Part shown: piece after piece, positions 1 through 9,375 of the stretch
Position numbering within the stretch: position 1 is the first letter of the stretch
How the letters are laid out: each line of letters starts with the position of its first letter
Assembly: GCA_902573425.1 (NCBI GenBank)
Contig: CACGJO010000006.1
Coordinates: 1-57,136, forward strand
From: an uncultured Pelagibacteraceae bacterium
Lineage (GTDB): Bacteria > Pseudomonadota > Alphaproteobacteria > Pelagibacterales > Pelagibacteraceae
Reading direction: 5' to 3'
DNA length: 57,136 nucleotides
Translations under genes and position numbers: made by a program
Notes under the pieces: generated by a model
The model's input: only the letters and a program-made list of their open reading frames with translations
The model's database searches: none
Told to the model about the DNA's origin: nothing

Positions 1-1488
1 TTATATTTTAACGAAATTAAACCTCTATTTAAAAAAATTAATATTAACAATCAAAATTTAAAACTTGTTAAAAATGGTAAATTTAAAATTAAAAATTTAA
101 ATTTAAATTTAGATGAAAATTTTAATTTAAAAGATAACTATAAAATTAATGGAGATTTAAATTCTTTTAATATAAAAATTAATGATAAATATGAAATCAT
201 CAATTTAATTTCAACTTTTTCCTATACCCAAGGATCTTTATTCTTTACTGATACAAGTTGGAAATTAACCAATAAAAAAAATCAAAATAGTGAATTCTTT
301 AATGGTAAAATTGATATTGTTCAAAAAAAAAATATTCAAGAAGCAAATATAAATTTTGAAGTCAAAAATTTACAAAATTTACTAAATATTCCTATAATGA
401 ATTATGATTTTTCACAAGCTGATTCTCAAAAAGTAAATTCTAAGTTAATTATTAATAGAAAAAAAGAAATTTTATTGAGCGATGTATCTATATCAGATAA
501 AAATAACAAATTTTTTATTAAAGATTTAAGTCTTGATCAAAATTTGAATTTGATTAATTTTAATCAAATTTCAATTAAAACAAACATAGATAACAAATTA
601 AATAATGATTTTACCATCCTAAATAAAGAAAATATATTTATCAAAGGTAAAGTTTTTGATGCAAAAAACCTTTTAAAAGAATTAAGCCGGGAAAATGAAA
701 AAAATGTATTTCTAAATAAAATATCTAAAGATATAGAAATAGATTTGAAAAAAATCTTAAAAGGCACAAGTTTTCCAGTCAGTAAATTTCGCTTGGTTGG
801 AAAAATCAATAAAGGTTCTTTTGAAAAAATTTCAGCGAAAAGTGATTTTGGAGAAAATGAACATTTAGATATTTCTTTAAAAAAAAAGCCAAATACTAAT
901 GATAAAATATTAGAAGTTTATTCAGATATAGCCGTCCCTTTGTTGAGTGACTTCAAATTTTTTCAAGGTCTTGAGGGGGGTGATTTAAATTTCACATCTA
1001 CTTTTGGTAATGAAACTTCAACAAGTAATTTAACAATTAATAATTTTAAATTAAACGAGGCACCTGCTTTGGCAAAAATATTATCACTAGCTGATTTAAA
1101 AGGTCTAACAGACACTTTAAAGGGAGATGGTATCAGTTTTGATATTTTATCAGCACAATATAACTCAGATTCATCTTTAATGAAAATTGATGAGATTTTT
1201 ATGATTGGTCCATCCATTTCCATATTAATTGATGGTTATGTAGAAAAAAAAAGTGGCCTAGTAAGTTTAAGAGGCACACTTGTTCCTGCAAAAACTTTAA
1301 ATAATTTAATCTCAAAAATACCAGTTGTCGGTGATATTCTAATCGGAAAAAAAGTTGGTGAAGGTGTGTTTGGTATTAGTTTTAAAGTTAAAGGATTGCC
1401 TAACGATCTTAAAACCACAGTAAATCCAATCAAAACACTAACACCCCGATTTATTACAAGAGCTCTAGAAAATTCAAAGAGAAAATAA
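1..1488 (+). CDS. AsmA/YhdP-like (DUF3971-type) envelope protein, 3' part
   Basis: The frame is open from the first base of the window, so the true start lies upstream and only the last 495 residues are visible. The C-terminal ~150 residues have the layout of the AsmA-like C-terminal region of alphaproteobacterial YhdP-family proteins: a segment on 'hidden' alpha-beta repeats, then GTLVPAKTLNNLISKIPVVG and a closing GEGVFGISFKVKG strand. Family members are large inner-membrane-anchored proteins thought to bridge the periplasm and take part in lipid transport or outer-membrane integrity. The rest is a Lys/Asn-rich beta-repeat region of low specificity. The stop lies one base from the stop of tyrS on the other strand. 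Family assignment is fairly secure; the exact role is inferred. Confidence 0.75.
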   Translation, partial: LYFNEIKPLFKKININNQNLKLVKNGKFKIKNLNLNLDENFNLKDNYKINGDLNSFNIKINDKYEIINLISTFSYTQGSLFFTDTSWKLTNKKNQNSEFFNGKIDIVQKKNIQEANINFEVKNLQNLLNIPIMNYDFSQADSQKVNSKLIINRKKEILLSDVSISDKNNKFFIKDLSLDQNLNLINFNQISIKTNIDNKLNNDFTILNKENIFIKGKVFDAKNLLKELSRENEKNVFLNKISKDIEIDLKKILKGTSFPVSKFRLVGKINKGSFEKISAKSDFGENEHLDISLKKKPNTNDKILEVYSDIAVPLLSDFKFFQGLEGGDLNFTSTFGNETSTSNLTINNFKLNEAPALAKILSLADLKGLTDTLKGDGISFDILSAQYNSDSSLMKIDEIFMIGPSISILIDGYVEKKSGLVSLRGTLVPAKTLNNLISKIPVVGDILIGKKVGEGVFGISFKVKGLPNDLKTTVNPIKTLTPRFITRALENSKRK

Positions 1489-1489
1489 A

Positions 1490-2731
1490 TTAAATAATTT
1501 TAACCTTAATATGGTTTTTCTTTCCAATAGATAATTTAATAAAGTTATTTTCTTGAACGTCTTCTATGTTGACAATTTTTTTTTCATCATTAACTGTAAC
1601 ATCGTTTATTTTAACCCCATTATTTTTCAAAATTCTTCTTACCTCACTTTTAGATTGAGCTAAATTATTTTGGAAAATAAGTTCTATAATATTAATACCT
1701 TGTCTAATAATTTTTTTTTCAATTTTTTTTTCAGGTATATTTTTACCCAATCCTCCCCTTACAAAGGTTTCTTTGGCAGTTTCAGCACTATCTTTTGCAG
1801 CTTTGGATCCGTGTAGAATAGTAGTTGCTTTATTTGCTAACAAAATTTTCAATTTATTAATATCTTTTTCATTTTCAATTTGCATTGTTAAATTGTCGAT
1901 ATCATCTTCTGTAAAAAATTTTAAAAATTTCTTCACATCTTCGTCAGATGTATTTCTCCAAAATTGCCAATATTCATATGCTGAGAAAATTTTTTCATCT
2001 AACCATACAGCACCTTTTTCAGTTTTACCCATTTTTGCTCCTGAGGACAAAGTTATTAGCGGTGTGGTTAAACCAAAGGCATTTTTTTGAGTAATCCTTC
2101 TTATTAGATCAACACCATTGACTATATTTCCCCACTGATCAGAACCACCTAATTGCAAAACACAATCGTACTTTTTGATGAGTTGATAGAAATCATATGC
2201 TTGCAAAATCATATAATTGAACTCTGTGTAACTTAAAGATTGCTCTCTATCCAACCTAAGTTTTACACTGTCAAAAGTAAGCATTTTATTTATTGTGAAA
2301 TGTTTCCCAACATCTCTCAGAAAGTCAATATATTTAAGTTTACCAAGCCAATCATAGTTATTGACAAAAATTGGTTTAGTTTTTTTATTTTTTGAATGAA
2401 GTAGTTTTTCAAAAATCTTTTTAATACTTTTTATATTATTTTTAATTTCTTTTTCTTTTAAAATTTTTCTAGTCGAGTCTTTCCCTGATGGATCTCCAAT
2501 TAATGTTGTTCCTCCACCTAACAAAACAATTGGCTGATGCCCATATTTTTGGAGCAACCTTAAAATCATAATTTGCAACAAGCTTCCAACATGAAGACTT
2601 GGTGCTGTAGTATCAAATCCTATATATGCTTTAATAGTTTTTTGATTTAAAATTTTTTTTAAGCCCTCCAAATCAGTACACTGATTAAGGAAACCCCTCG
2701 AATTCATCTCTGATAAAAAGGTGTTTTTCAT
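1490..2731 (-). CDS. tyrS: Tyrosyl-tRNA synthetase
   Basis: Cytoplasmic class I aminoacyl-tRNA synthetase that charges tRNA-Tyr. At 413 residues it has normal bacterial TyrRS length. The HIGH-type signature is HVG at residues 47-49, the KMSKS-type loop is KMGKT at 233-237, and the tyrosine-site motif QAYDFYQL lies near 177. The LQLGGSDQWGNI segment (192-203) is diagnostic for TyrRS over TrpRS. An S4 RNA-binding domain fills about residues 345-410. It ends one base from the convergent AsmA-like gene and its start faces anmK across 57 bases. tyrS next to an AsmA-type gene and anmK is a common alphaproteobacterial arrangement. Confidence 0.97.
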   Translation of the reverse strand: MKNTFLSEMNSRGFLNQCTDLEGLKKILNQKTIKAYIGFDTTAPSLHVGSLLQIMILRLLQKYGHQPIVLLGGGTTLIGDPSGKDSTRKILKEKEIKNNIKSIKKIFEKLLHSKNKKTKPIFVNNYDWLGKLKYIDFLRDVGKHFTINKMLTFDSVKLRLDREQSLSYTEFNYMILQAYDFYQLIKKYDCVLQLGGSDQWGNIVNGVDLIRRITQKNAFGLTTPLITLSSGAKMGKTEKGAVWLDEKIFSAYEYWQFWRNTSDEDVKKFLKFFTEDDIDNLTMQIENEKDINKLKILLANKATTILHGSKAAKDSAETAKETFVRGGLGKNIPEKKIEKKIIRQGINIIELIFQNNLAQSKSEVRRILKNNGVKINDVTVNDEKKIVNIEDVQENNFIKLSIGKKNHIKVKII

Positions 2732-2788
2732 ACAACTTTATGCTTAGAGTCTACTATTATACAAAAATAACTATAAATAAATATAAAT

Positions 2789-3910
2789 ATGAATAAAGAA
2801 TATACATCTTTGGGTTTAATGAGCGGAACATCTGGAGATGGTGTTGATGCTTCAATAATAAAATCTGATGGGTTATCTAAATATGAAGTAATTCTAAACA
2901 AATATTACGAATATGACCAAGAAATTTACCAGAATATTCATTTACTAAAAGAAAAAATAAATTCCTCAAAAGATTTAAAAAATTATTCTGAAGATATTAA
3001 AAATCTTGAAAGAAAAATTACTATGTTTCATGCTAAAGTCACAAACGAGATCTTAAAAAAAAATGACATTGATCTCGTTGGTTTTCATGGACAAACTATT
3101 TTACACAATTCAGAAGAACGAATTTCACGACAACTTGGTGATGGAAATTTACTATCTCAATTAACAAAAAAAAATATTATTTATGATTTTAGACAAAACG
3201 ATATAAAAAATGGAGGGGAAGGAGCACCATTAACACCTATTTTTCATCAATTAATTTTAAAACAAAATAAAATAGATGTTCCTTCCTGTGTTCTTAATAT
3301 TGGTGGTATTTCAAATATTACAGTTGTTGGAAATTATTATCCTTTCGATTTTACTAGTAGAGACATAGGGCCCGGAAACTGTTTGATAGATTCTTGGGTA
3401 AGAAAAAATTCAAATCAAAAATTTGATAAAGATGGAAAACTTGCTTCGATTGGCAAAACCAATGAAATTATACTTGAGCAAGCCCAAGAACTTTATTCAA
3501 ATAGGCCTAATCAAAAAACATTGTCATTAGATGTTAATGACTTTGATGTTTCTTTTGCAAGAGGATTGTCTTTAGAAGATGGAGCTGCAACTTTAACAGA
3601 CTTTACTGGAAGAATCATAGGTGCAGCTTTATTTACACTTATATCCGACGTAAGAGAAAAATTTTTCAAGGTTTTAGTTTGTGGGGGTGGAAGAAAAAAC
3701 AAAACTCTATTAAATAAAATTAAAAATAGAACTCTAAAAAATCTTGTGCTTCAACCGATAGATGATTATGGTATCGATGGAGATTTTGTGGAGTCCCAGG
3801 CATTTGCTTATCTTGCTATTAGATCTTTAATAAATGAACCAATATCTTTTCCAGACACAACTGGTTGTTCAAAACCCTCAACCGGCGGCAAAATAATTAA
3901 ATTTAAATAA
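2789..3910 (+). CDS. anmK: Anhydro-N-acetylmuramic acid kinase
   Basis: Phosphorylates and opens 1,6-anhydro-N-acetylmuramic acid released by lytic transglycosylases, giving MurNAc-6-phosphate for cell-wall recycling. The 373-residue length is typical. The N-terminal phosphate loop reads LMSGTSGDGVDAS (about 10-22). GFHGQT and GGEGAPLTPIFH (around 145-156) are family signatures, followed by LNIGGISN and the ATP-site segment VCGGGRKN. The last 8 bases are shared tail to tail with the hydrolase on the other strand. A lytic transglycosylase that could make its substrate is at 46572-48860. Confidence 0.95.
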   Translation: MNKEYTSLGLMSGTSGDGVDASIIKSDGLSKYEVILNKYYEYDQEIYQNIHLLKEKINSSKDLKNYSEDIKNLERKITMFHAKVTNEILKKNDIDLVGFHGQTILHNSEERISRQLGDGNLLSQLTKKNIIYDFRQNDIKNGGEGAPLTPIFHQLILKQNKIDVPSCVLNIGGISNITVVGNYYPFDFTSRDIGPGNCLIDSWVRKNSNQKFDKDGKLASIGKTNEIILEQAQELYSNRPNQKTLSLDVNDFDVSFARGLSLEDGAATLTDFTGRIIGAALFTLISDVREKFFKVLVCGGGRKNKTLLNKIKNRTLKNLVLQPIDDYGIDGDFVESQAFAYLAIRSLINEPISFPDTTGCSKPSTGGKIIKFK

Positions 3911-4559
3911 GTTCTGTGCTCTTTTTTACGTATGCATTAATTGCAATTTTTAACTCTTCCTCTTTATTTGAAAAAAAATGATTAGAATTTTTTATTTCAG
4001 AAAAATCAACTTCTATTCCTTTTTGGTTTTTCAATCTATTATTTAGTTCATTAATACTTTCTTTTGATACCAGCTCATCTTTTTCACCATAAATTACTTG
4101 ACCTGATGTTGGACATGGGGCTAAAAAAGTAAAGTCGTAAACATTTGGTTGTGGTGCTATCGAAATAAATTTTGTAACCTCAGGTCGCCTCATTATTAAT
4201 TGCATACATATCAAAGAACCAAATGAAAATCCTGATACCCAACACTGACTATAATCTTGATTTTCTCTTTCTATCCAATCAAGGGCAGACGCAGCATCAG
4301 AAAGTTCACCTTGTCCATTATCAAATGTTCCTTCACTTTTGCCGACACCTCTAAAATTTAATTTTAAAACGGAAAAACCGTTTTTGACAAAAACATTAAA
4401 AGTTTCTTGAACAACTCTGTTATTCATTGTTCCTCCGTATTGTGGATGAGGATGCAAAACAATTGCAATAGGAGATCCTTTTTTTGTATTTTTATAATAT
4501 TTAGCCTCTAGTCTTCCGGATGGTCCTGGCAAAAAAACTTCAATACTTTTCTGTTTCAT
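3903..4559 (-). CDS. Alpha/beta hydrolase, dienelactone-hydrolase/serine-esterase-like
   Basis: A 218-residue single-domain alpha/beta hydrolase. The nucleophile elbow is GFSFGS (GxSxG, near residue 120), preceded by the oxyanion-type segment VLHPHPQYGGTMNN, which is typical of a widespread small hydrolase family in proteobacteria. A late Asp (GEKDELV) and His (NSNHFF) complete a plausible Ser-Asp-His triad. No signal peptide is seen, so it is probably cytoplasmic. The substrate is unknown. Its 3' end overlaps anmK by 8 bases, sharing an AT-only sequence that carries both stop codons. It is separated from the iscR promoter region by about 80 bases. Confidence 0.85.
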   Translation of the reverse strand: MKQKSIEVFLPGPSGRLEAKYYKNTKKGSPIAIVLHPHPQYGGTMNNRVVQETFNVFVKNGFSVLKLNFRGVGKSEGTFDNGQGELSDAASALDWIERENQDYSQCWVSGFSFGSLICMQLIMRRPEVTKFISIAPQPNVYDFTFLAPCPTSGQVIYGEKDELVSKESINELNNRLKNQKGIEVDFSEIKNSNHFFSNKEEELKIAINAYVKKSTELI

Positions 4560-4638
4560 AATTAATAATGATAATTAGTTTCAAAAAAAAAATAGATTTA
4601 TAACACGTTTTATGAGCGACAAATTATTTTTTTTATCA

Positions 4639-4658
4639 AGTTGACTATTTTAGTAGGA
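4639..4658 (+). promoter_or_regulatory. Candidate IscR type-1 operator overlapping a -35 box
   Basis: The stretch reads AGTTGACTATTTTAGTAGGA. Its core matches the type-1 IscR binding consensus as I recall it from enterobacteria (S-Y-Y-GACT-R-WWW-Y-AGT): every position from 4639 to 4654 fits, as do the two purines after it, while the outermost consensus positions fit poorly. A TTGACT hexamer (4641-4646) sits inside it and would serve as -35, so bound regulator would block RNA polymerase. The -10 region at a 17-base spacing (TAAAAA, 4664-4669) is weak. It lies 35 bases upstream of the iscR-like gene. Confidence 0.6.
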
Positions 4659-4692
4659 ATAACTAAAAAACTTAAGTAAACGGAGGTAAAAA

Positions 4693-5106
4693 ATGAAATT
4701 AACATCTAAAGGCAGATATGCAGTAATGGCTATGGCAGATCTAGCTTCAAATCAGAATTCAAAACCGGTTTCTTTAGTTGATATATCCTTAAGACAAAAT
4801 ATATCCTTATCTTATTTGGAGCAATTGTTTTCAAAATTGAAAAGTGAAAAGTTAGTAAAGAGTGCCCGGGGATCTTACGGAGGTTATTTGTTAGATAAGA
4901 GTCCAAAAGATATTAAATTATTAAATATTATTACCGCTGTAGATGAAGAAGTAAAAACCCTTAAATGCAAAAGAGACTCAAAAAAAGGTTGTAATGGTAA
5001 AAACACAAAGTGCATAACTCATAATCTTTGGGATAATTTAGAAAACCACATAAATAGTTTTTTTGACAAAATTAACTTAGAAGATTTAGTAGAAAAAAAA
5101 ATTTAA
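4693..5106 (+). CDS. iscR: Rrf2-family Fe-S regulator, IscR-like
   Basis: A 137-residue winged-helix regulator that opens the SUF operon. The N-terminus MKLTSKGRYAVMAMADLA is the Rrf2 signature, and the recognition helix ISLSYLEQLFSKL is followed by the GSYGGYLL wing. Cluster ligands are visible: Cys92, Cys100, Cys107 and His110, matching the Cys-Cys-Cys-His [2Fe-2S] set of IscR, with slightly longer Cys-Cys spacing (7 and 6 residues between them rather than 5 and 5). A strong Shine-Dalgarno GGAGG (4682-4686) precedes the ATG. The operator at 4639-4658 suggests autoregulation: the cluster-bound form would repress, and cluster shortage would derepress SUF. Confidence 0.9.
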   Translation: MKLTSKGRYAVMAMADLASNQNSKPVSLVDISLRQNISLSYLEQLFSKLKSEKLVKSARGSYGGYLLDKSPKDIKLLNIITAVDEEVKTLKCKRDSKKGCNGKNTKCITHNLWDNLENHINSFFDKINLEDLVEKKI

Positions 5107-5117
5107 ATATAAATTAA

Positions 5118-6554
5118 ATGAAAAATCAAAGTATAAATACAAATCAAGAATATAAATATGGTTTTACAACGGATATTGAAAATATTCGAGCACCAAAAGG
5201 TTTAAACGAGAATTCAATAAAATTTATTTCTAAAATGAAAAAAGAACCGCAATGGATGTTAGACTGGAGACTGAAAGCATATAGCAGATTAAAAAATTTA
5301 AAAGAACCAAATTGGCAGAAACCTAAATATCCCAAAATAAATTACCAAGATTTGTATTATTATTCAGCACCAAAGAGTGCATCAAATAAACCAAAAAGTT
5401 TAGATGAAGTGGATCCCAAGCTGCTTGAAACATATAAAAAACTTGGAATTCCATTAAATGAACAAAAGAAATTGGCCGGTGTTGCTGTAGATGCAGTTTT
5501 TGACTCAGTTTCTGTGGCGACAACTTATAAAGAAGAATTAACAAAAAAAGGAATTATTTTTTGTTCAATATCTGAGGCAATACAAAAACATCCAGATTTA
5601 GTAAAAAAATATATTGGTTCTGTAATACCAATTACAGACCATTATTTTGCAACCCTAAATTCAGCAGTTTTCACAGATGGTTCTTTTGTTTACATTCCTC
5701 CGAATGTGAGATGTCCAATGGAGCTTTCGACTTATTTTAGAATCAATGCTTCAGAAACAGGTCAATTCGAAAGAACATTAATAATTGCAGATAAAGGTAG
5801 TTATGTAAGTTACCTTGAAGGTTGTACAGCACCAATGCGTGATGAAAATCAATTACACGCTGCTAATGTAGAGTTGATAGCTTTGGATGATGCCGAAATT
5901 AAATATTCTACAGTTCAAAATTGGTATCCAGGTGATAAAGATGGTGTAGGTGGAATATATAACTTTGTAACTAAAAGAGGAGCTTGTCGAGGTAAAAATT
6001 CAAAAATTTCATGGACACAGGTTGAAACAGGTTCTGCCATTACATGGAAATATCCAAGCTGTATTCTACAAGGAGACAATTCTGTTGGAGAATTTTATTC
6101 AATAGCTATTACTAATAATCACCAAAAAGCAGACACTGGTACAAAGATGATACATCTTGGAAAAAACACAAAAAGTAAAATTATTTCAAAAGGAATTTCA
6201 GCTGGTAAAGCTGACAACACTTACAGAGGTTTAGTTGATATATCCAGAAAAGCGAAAAACTCAAGAAATTATACTCAATGTGATTCACTTCTAATGGGAA
6301 ATAAATGTGGAGCACATACTGTTCCGTACATTAAAAATAAAAATTCATCTTCAACAGTTGAGCATGAGGCGACCACATCTAAAATAAATGAGGAACAATT
6401 ATATTATTGTAATCAAAGAGGACTTAACCAAGAAGAGGCAGTGAGTCTAATAGTAAATGGCTTCTGCAAAGAAGTTTTACAACAATTACCAATGGAATTT
6501 GCTGTGGAAGCTCAAAAATTAGTGGGTATTAGTTTGGAAGGAAGTGTAGGTTAA
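5118..6554 (+). CDS. sufB: Fe-S cluster assembly scaffold SufB
   Basis: Core subunit of the SufBC2D scaffold on which new Fe-S clusters are built. The length of 478 residues matches the family. Conserved stretches include [31 protein letters not shown] with the likely sulfur-accepting Cys236, and the C-terminal EHEATTSKI...VNGFCKEVL block. It begins 11 bases after iscR, so it is probably co-transcribed. Its stop shares a base with the start of the following VOC gene (TAATG), which is typical of translational coupling. Confidence 0.97.
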   Translation: MKNQSINTNQEYKYGFTTDIENIRAPKGLNENSIKFISKMKKEPQWMLDWRLKAYSRLKNLKEPNWQKPKYPKINYQDLYYYSAPKSASNKPKSLDEVDPKLLETYKKLGIPLNEQKKLAGVAVDAVFDSVSVATTYKEELTKKGIIFCSISEAIQKHPDLVKKYIGSVIPITDHYFATLNSAVFTDGSFVYIPPNVRCPMELSTYFRINASETGQFERTLIIADKGSYVSYLEGCTAPMRDENQLHAANVELIALDDAEIKYSTVQNWYPGDKDGVGGIYNFVTKRGACRGKNSKISWTQVETGSAITWKYPSCILQGDNSVGEFYSIAITNNHQKADTGTKMIHLGKNTKSKIISKGISAGKADNTYRGLVDISRKAKNSRNYTQCDSLLMGNKCGAHTVPYIKNKNSSSTVEHEATTSKINEEQLYYCNQRGLNQEEAVSLIVNGFCKEVLQQLPMEFAVEAQKLVGISLEGSVG

Positions 6555-6982
6555 TGGAAAATAGATTTCATTTAGCTATACCCGCAGGTGACTTGGACAA
6601 AGCAATAAAATTTTATTGTGATACTTTAGGCTGTAGTAGAGGTAATGCAGAATTTAAATATCCAGATGCCTGGGCCGATATTAATTTTTGGGGAAATGAA
6701 TTAACATTGCATGCAACAGATCCTAATAAAAAAAATGTAAGTGAGAGACATAACGTAGATATGGGTAATGTTACTGTCCCACATTTTGGAGTTCATTTAG
6801 ATGGAGAGACTTTTAAAAATTTAAAAGAACGACTTATTAGTAAAAAAATTAAGTTTATAGATCCGCCATATATAAGGTTTGAAGGTGAAGATATTGAACA
6901 AGAGACCATGTTCTTAGAAGACCCAAACGGAAATTGTATGGAAATCAAAACTATGAAAAATCCTAATACATTATTTAAATAG
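6554..6982 (+). CDS. VOC-superfamily (glyoxalase/dioxygenase-fold) protein within the SUF operon
   Basis: A 142-residue protein made of two beta-alpha-beta-beta-beta modules typical of the vicinal oxygen chelate fold: FHLAIPAGDLDKAIKFYCDTLG at the start and HFGVHL... LEDPNGNCMEIK at the end. His6, His residues in the LTLHAT and PHFGVHL strands, and Glu in the final CMEIK strand could form a metal site as in glyoxalase I or related dioxygenases. Its chemistry cannot be read from sequence. The start overlaps the sufB stop by one base, and sufE follows after 4 bases. It is therefore embedded in the Fe-S operon, which suggests but does not prove a role tied to cluster assembly or oxidative stress. 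Confidence 0.85.
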   Translation: MENRFHLAIPAGDLDKAIKFYCDTLGCSRGNAEFKYPDAWADINFWGNELTLHATDPNKKNVSERHNVDMGNVTVPHFGVHLDGETFKNLKERLISKKIKFIDPPYIRFEGEDIEQETMFLEDPNGNCMEIKTMKNPNTLFK

Positions 6983-6986
6983 TAAA

Positions 6987-7400
6987 ATGAAACTAGATAT
7001 TAAGCTAAACGAATACAAAAATAATATTGAGTCTTTAAAGGCTATAGAAAGTTTAGAAGTATATAGATGGCTTATTTCGTTAGGCGAAAAATTAAATGAT
7101 GACCCTCTTAGTGAAGAAAGACGAACAATAAAAAATAAAGTAAAAAGTTGTCAGTTTGAATTATTCGTAGATTATGAAAGTGGACGCTTTAAATCTTGGA
7201 GTAAGGCCATGGTCTCAGCTGGGTATGCTTATATTTTAATAGATATTTTCAACTCTTTACCAATTGAGGAAGCAAAAAAAATTACAATAGACGATTTTAA
7301 GAAAATTAAAATGGACGAGTTACTGACTATGAGTAGAAAAACCGGATTCTATGAAATGATAGAAATTATGATAGGTAAATTAAAAAATGTTGGAAATTAA
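6987..7400 (+). CDS. sufE: Cysteine desulfurase sulfur acceptor SufE
   Basis: Takes persulfide sulfur from SufS and hands it to SufB. It has 137 residues, the usual size. The catalytic cysteine is Cys55 in KVKSCQFELF, where the family normally has GCQS; here Gly is replaced by Ser. The rest, including a Ser/Lys-rich strand followed by a helix (AMVSAGYAYILIDIFN) and a C-terminal TGFYEMI helix, fits the SufE fold. The 3' end overlaps sufC by 14 bases. Confidence 0.92.
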   Translation: MKLDIKLNEYKNNIESLKAIESLEVYRWLISLGEKLNDDPLSEERRTIKNKVKSCQFELFVDYESGRFKSWSKAMVSAGYAYILIDIFNSLPIEEAKKITIDDFKKIKMDELLTMSRKTGFYEMIEIMIGKLKNVGN

Positions 7401-8121
7401 AAATCTTAAAGCATCGATTAACAACAGGAGTATTTTAAAAGGTTTAAATTTAAAAATAAATCCTGGAGAAGTTCACGCGATTATGGGTCCAAATGGTTCT
7501 GGCAAAAGTACTTTAGCAAATATTTTGTCTGGAAAAACCGGTTATGAAATAACGGGTGAATTAAAATATCAAGGCAAAGATCTTAAAGATATACCTGTAG
7601 AAGAAAGAGCACAAAAAGGAATTTTTTTGGCATTTCAATATCCGTTAGAAATTCCCGGTGTAAATACAAATAATTTTCTTAAAACTTCTTTAAACACGAT
7701 TAGAAAAGCAAGGGGCCAAAAAGAAATCGATACAATTAATTTTTTAAAATTAGTCAAGGAAAAATCTAAGGAATTAGGTATTGATGAAAAGATCCTTTCC
7801 AGGCAACTAAATGTAGGTTTTTCAGGAGGCGAAAAGAAAAAAAATGAAATACTACAAATGAAAATTTTAGATCCAAATTTAGTTGTTCTAGATGAGACAG
7901 ACTCTGGATTGGATATTGACGCACTAAAAACTATTGCTGATGGTGTTAATACATCAAGAAATAAAGAAAAAGCTTTTTTAGTTATAACTCATTATCAAAG
8001 ACTTCTTGATTATATCAAGCCAGATCATGTCCACGTTTTGTCAGATGGAAAAATAATCAAATCTGGAACTAGAGAGCTTGCACTAGAGTTAGAAAAAAAA
8101 GGTTATAAAAAAATTAATTAA
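7387..8121 (+). CDS. sufC: Fe-S assembly ATPase SufC
   Basis: ABC-type ATPase of the SufBC2D complex; ATP hydrolysis drives conformational change in the SufB-SufD scaffold. Walker A is GPNGSGKST, the signature motif is FSGGEKKK, and Walker B is LVVLDETDSGLD, with the SufC-specific Glu-Thr-Asp. ITHYQR supplies the switch histidine. It is 244 residues, full length. The ATG at 7387 lies inside the end of sufE, and the stop is immediately followed by the sufD ATG. Confidence 0.97.
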   Translation: MLEIKNLKASINNRSILKGLNLKINPGEVHAIMGPNGSGKSTLANILSGKTGYEITGELKYQGKDLKDIPVEERAQKGIFLAFQYPLEIPGVNTNNFLKTSLNTIRKARGQKEIDTINFLKLVKEKSKELGIDEKILSRQLNVGFSGGEKKKNEILQMKILDPNLVVLDETDSGLDIDALKTIADGVNTSRNKEKAFLVITHYQRLLDYIKPDHVHVLSDGKIIKSGTRELALELEKKGYKKIN

Positions 8122-9375
8122 ATGCTTGAAAATTTCAAAATCGATTCTAACGAAATTGATAAAATAAAACATATAAACAACGATGATAAAAATTTTAGGA
8201 TCGAAAATTTAAATTTATTTAATAACACAGGTTTTCCAGGTAAAAAAGAGGAAGATTGGAAGTTTTCAGATACTAGAGCAATATTTTCAAAAAACTTTGG
8301 AAAGTTGAGTTTAGGTAATTCAAATTCTAAAGAGACAGATATTAAATTAATAAAAGATTTTGATCATAATTATATGTTTTTAGTAAATGGTAAACTAATT
8401 AAAAGTGATTTTAAATTTGAAGATAAAAGCAAAATAAAAATATCTAATTACCATGAAGAGAAATTTTCTGAAAAAAAAAGTGAAAATCCATTTATTTGTT
8501 TAAACCATGCTTTATCAAATAGTGGATATTATTTAGAAATTAAAGAGGGATATAAATTTGAAAAAGTATTAGTAATTTATAATCTTTTTACAAAAGATCT
8601 TTCGAACCAAATACTCAATAATAAAAACAAAATAGTTGTCAAAAAAAATTCAGAACTACACACTATTAATTACACAATAAATCGATCAAAAAATAAATTT
8701 ATAAATAATTCTTATGACAATACAATACTTTTTGAGAACTCTAAATATAAAAATATTTGTATTCAAGCAGATAAAAGTGACGGGTACTTTCATAGATTTT
8801 CAAACAATAAACTAAAATCTGATTCTAATTTTTCAAGCTTTATTTTTTCTTCTGGTTTAAAATTTTATAAGCAGGATATTAATGTTGATTTAGAGGGTGA
8901 AAATTCTGAATGTGATATTAAAGCAGCACTTTTTTTAGATAACGATGAACACCAAGAAATTAAAACCAAAATTAATCATCTAGTTCCTAATTGTAAAAGT
9001 TATCAAAAAATAAAAAATGTTTTAGACTCAGAGGGCAAAGGAATTTATCAAGGAAAAATTTATGTTAAAGATATTGCTCAAAAAACAAATGCATATCAAT
9101 TGAGTAAAGCATTACTTTTAGATGATAATTCTGAATTCAATTCTAAACCAGAACTTGAAATTTATGCTGATGACGTAAAATGCTCTCACGGTTCAACATC
9201 AGGAAGTATTGACGAGAATTCAATACATTATTTAATGACAAGAGGATTGACCAAGAAGGAAGCAATTCAACTTTTAATCAATGGATTTCTTAATGAAATA
9301 GTCAGTGAAATTAAAAGTTCTTCCATAAGAAAATTTGTTGAAAATAAAATAGAACTTCAAATACATGGATACTAA
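8122..9375 (+). CDS. sufD: Fe-S cluster assembly protein SufD
   Basis: SufB paralogue that pairs with SufB and SufC. At 417 residues it has family length. The N-terminal half is divergent, Lys/Asn-rich and low in complexity. The C-terminal half carries the recognisable beta-helix and helical tail, including YADDVKCSHGSTSGSIDE, where the His of CSHG corresponds to the residue implicated in iron entry, then YLMTRGLTKKEA and INGFLNEIV. No gap separates it from sufC, and sufS overlaps it by 11 bases. Confidence 0.95.
   Translation: MLENFKIDSNEIDKIKHINNDDKNFRIENLNLFNNTGFPGKKEEDWKFSDTRAIFSKNFGKLSLGNSNSKETDIKLIKDFDHNYMFLVNGKLIKSDFKFEDKSKIKISNYHEEKFSEKKSENPFICLNHALSNSGYYLEIKEGYKFEKVLVIYNLFTKDLSNQILNNKNKIVVKKNSELHTINYTINRSKNKFINNSYDNTILFENSKYKNICIQADKSDGYFHRFSNNKLKSDSNFSSFIFSSGLKFYKQDINVDLEGENSECDIKAALFLDNDEHQEIKTKINHLVPNCKSYQKIKNVLDSEGKGIYQGKIYVKDIAQKTNAYQLSKALLLDDNSEFNSKPELEIYADDVKCSHGSTSGSIDENSIHYLMTRGLTKKEAIQLLINGFLNEIVSEIKSSSIRKFVENKIELQIHGY

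Noticed and set aside
3511..3702. Minus-strand frame inside anmK
   Set aside because: Antisense shadow of conserved codons; no ribosome site or family resemblance.
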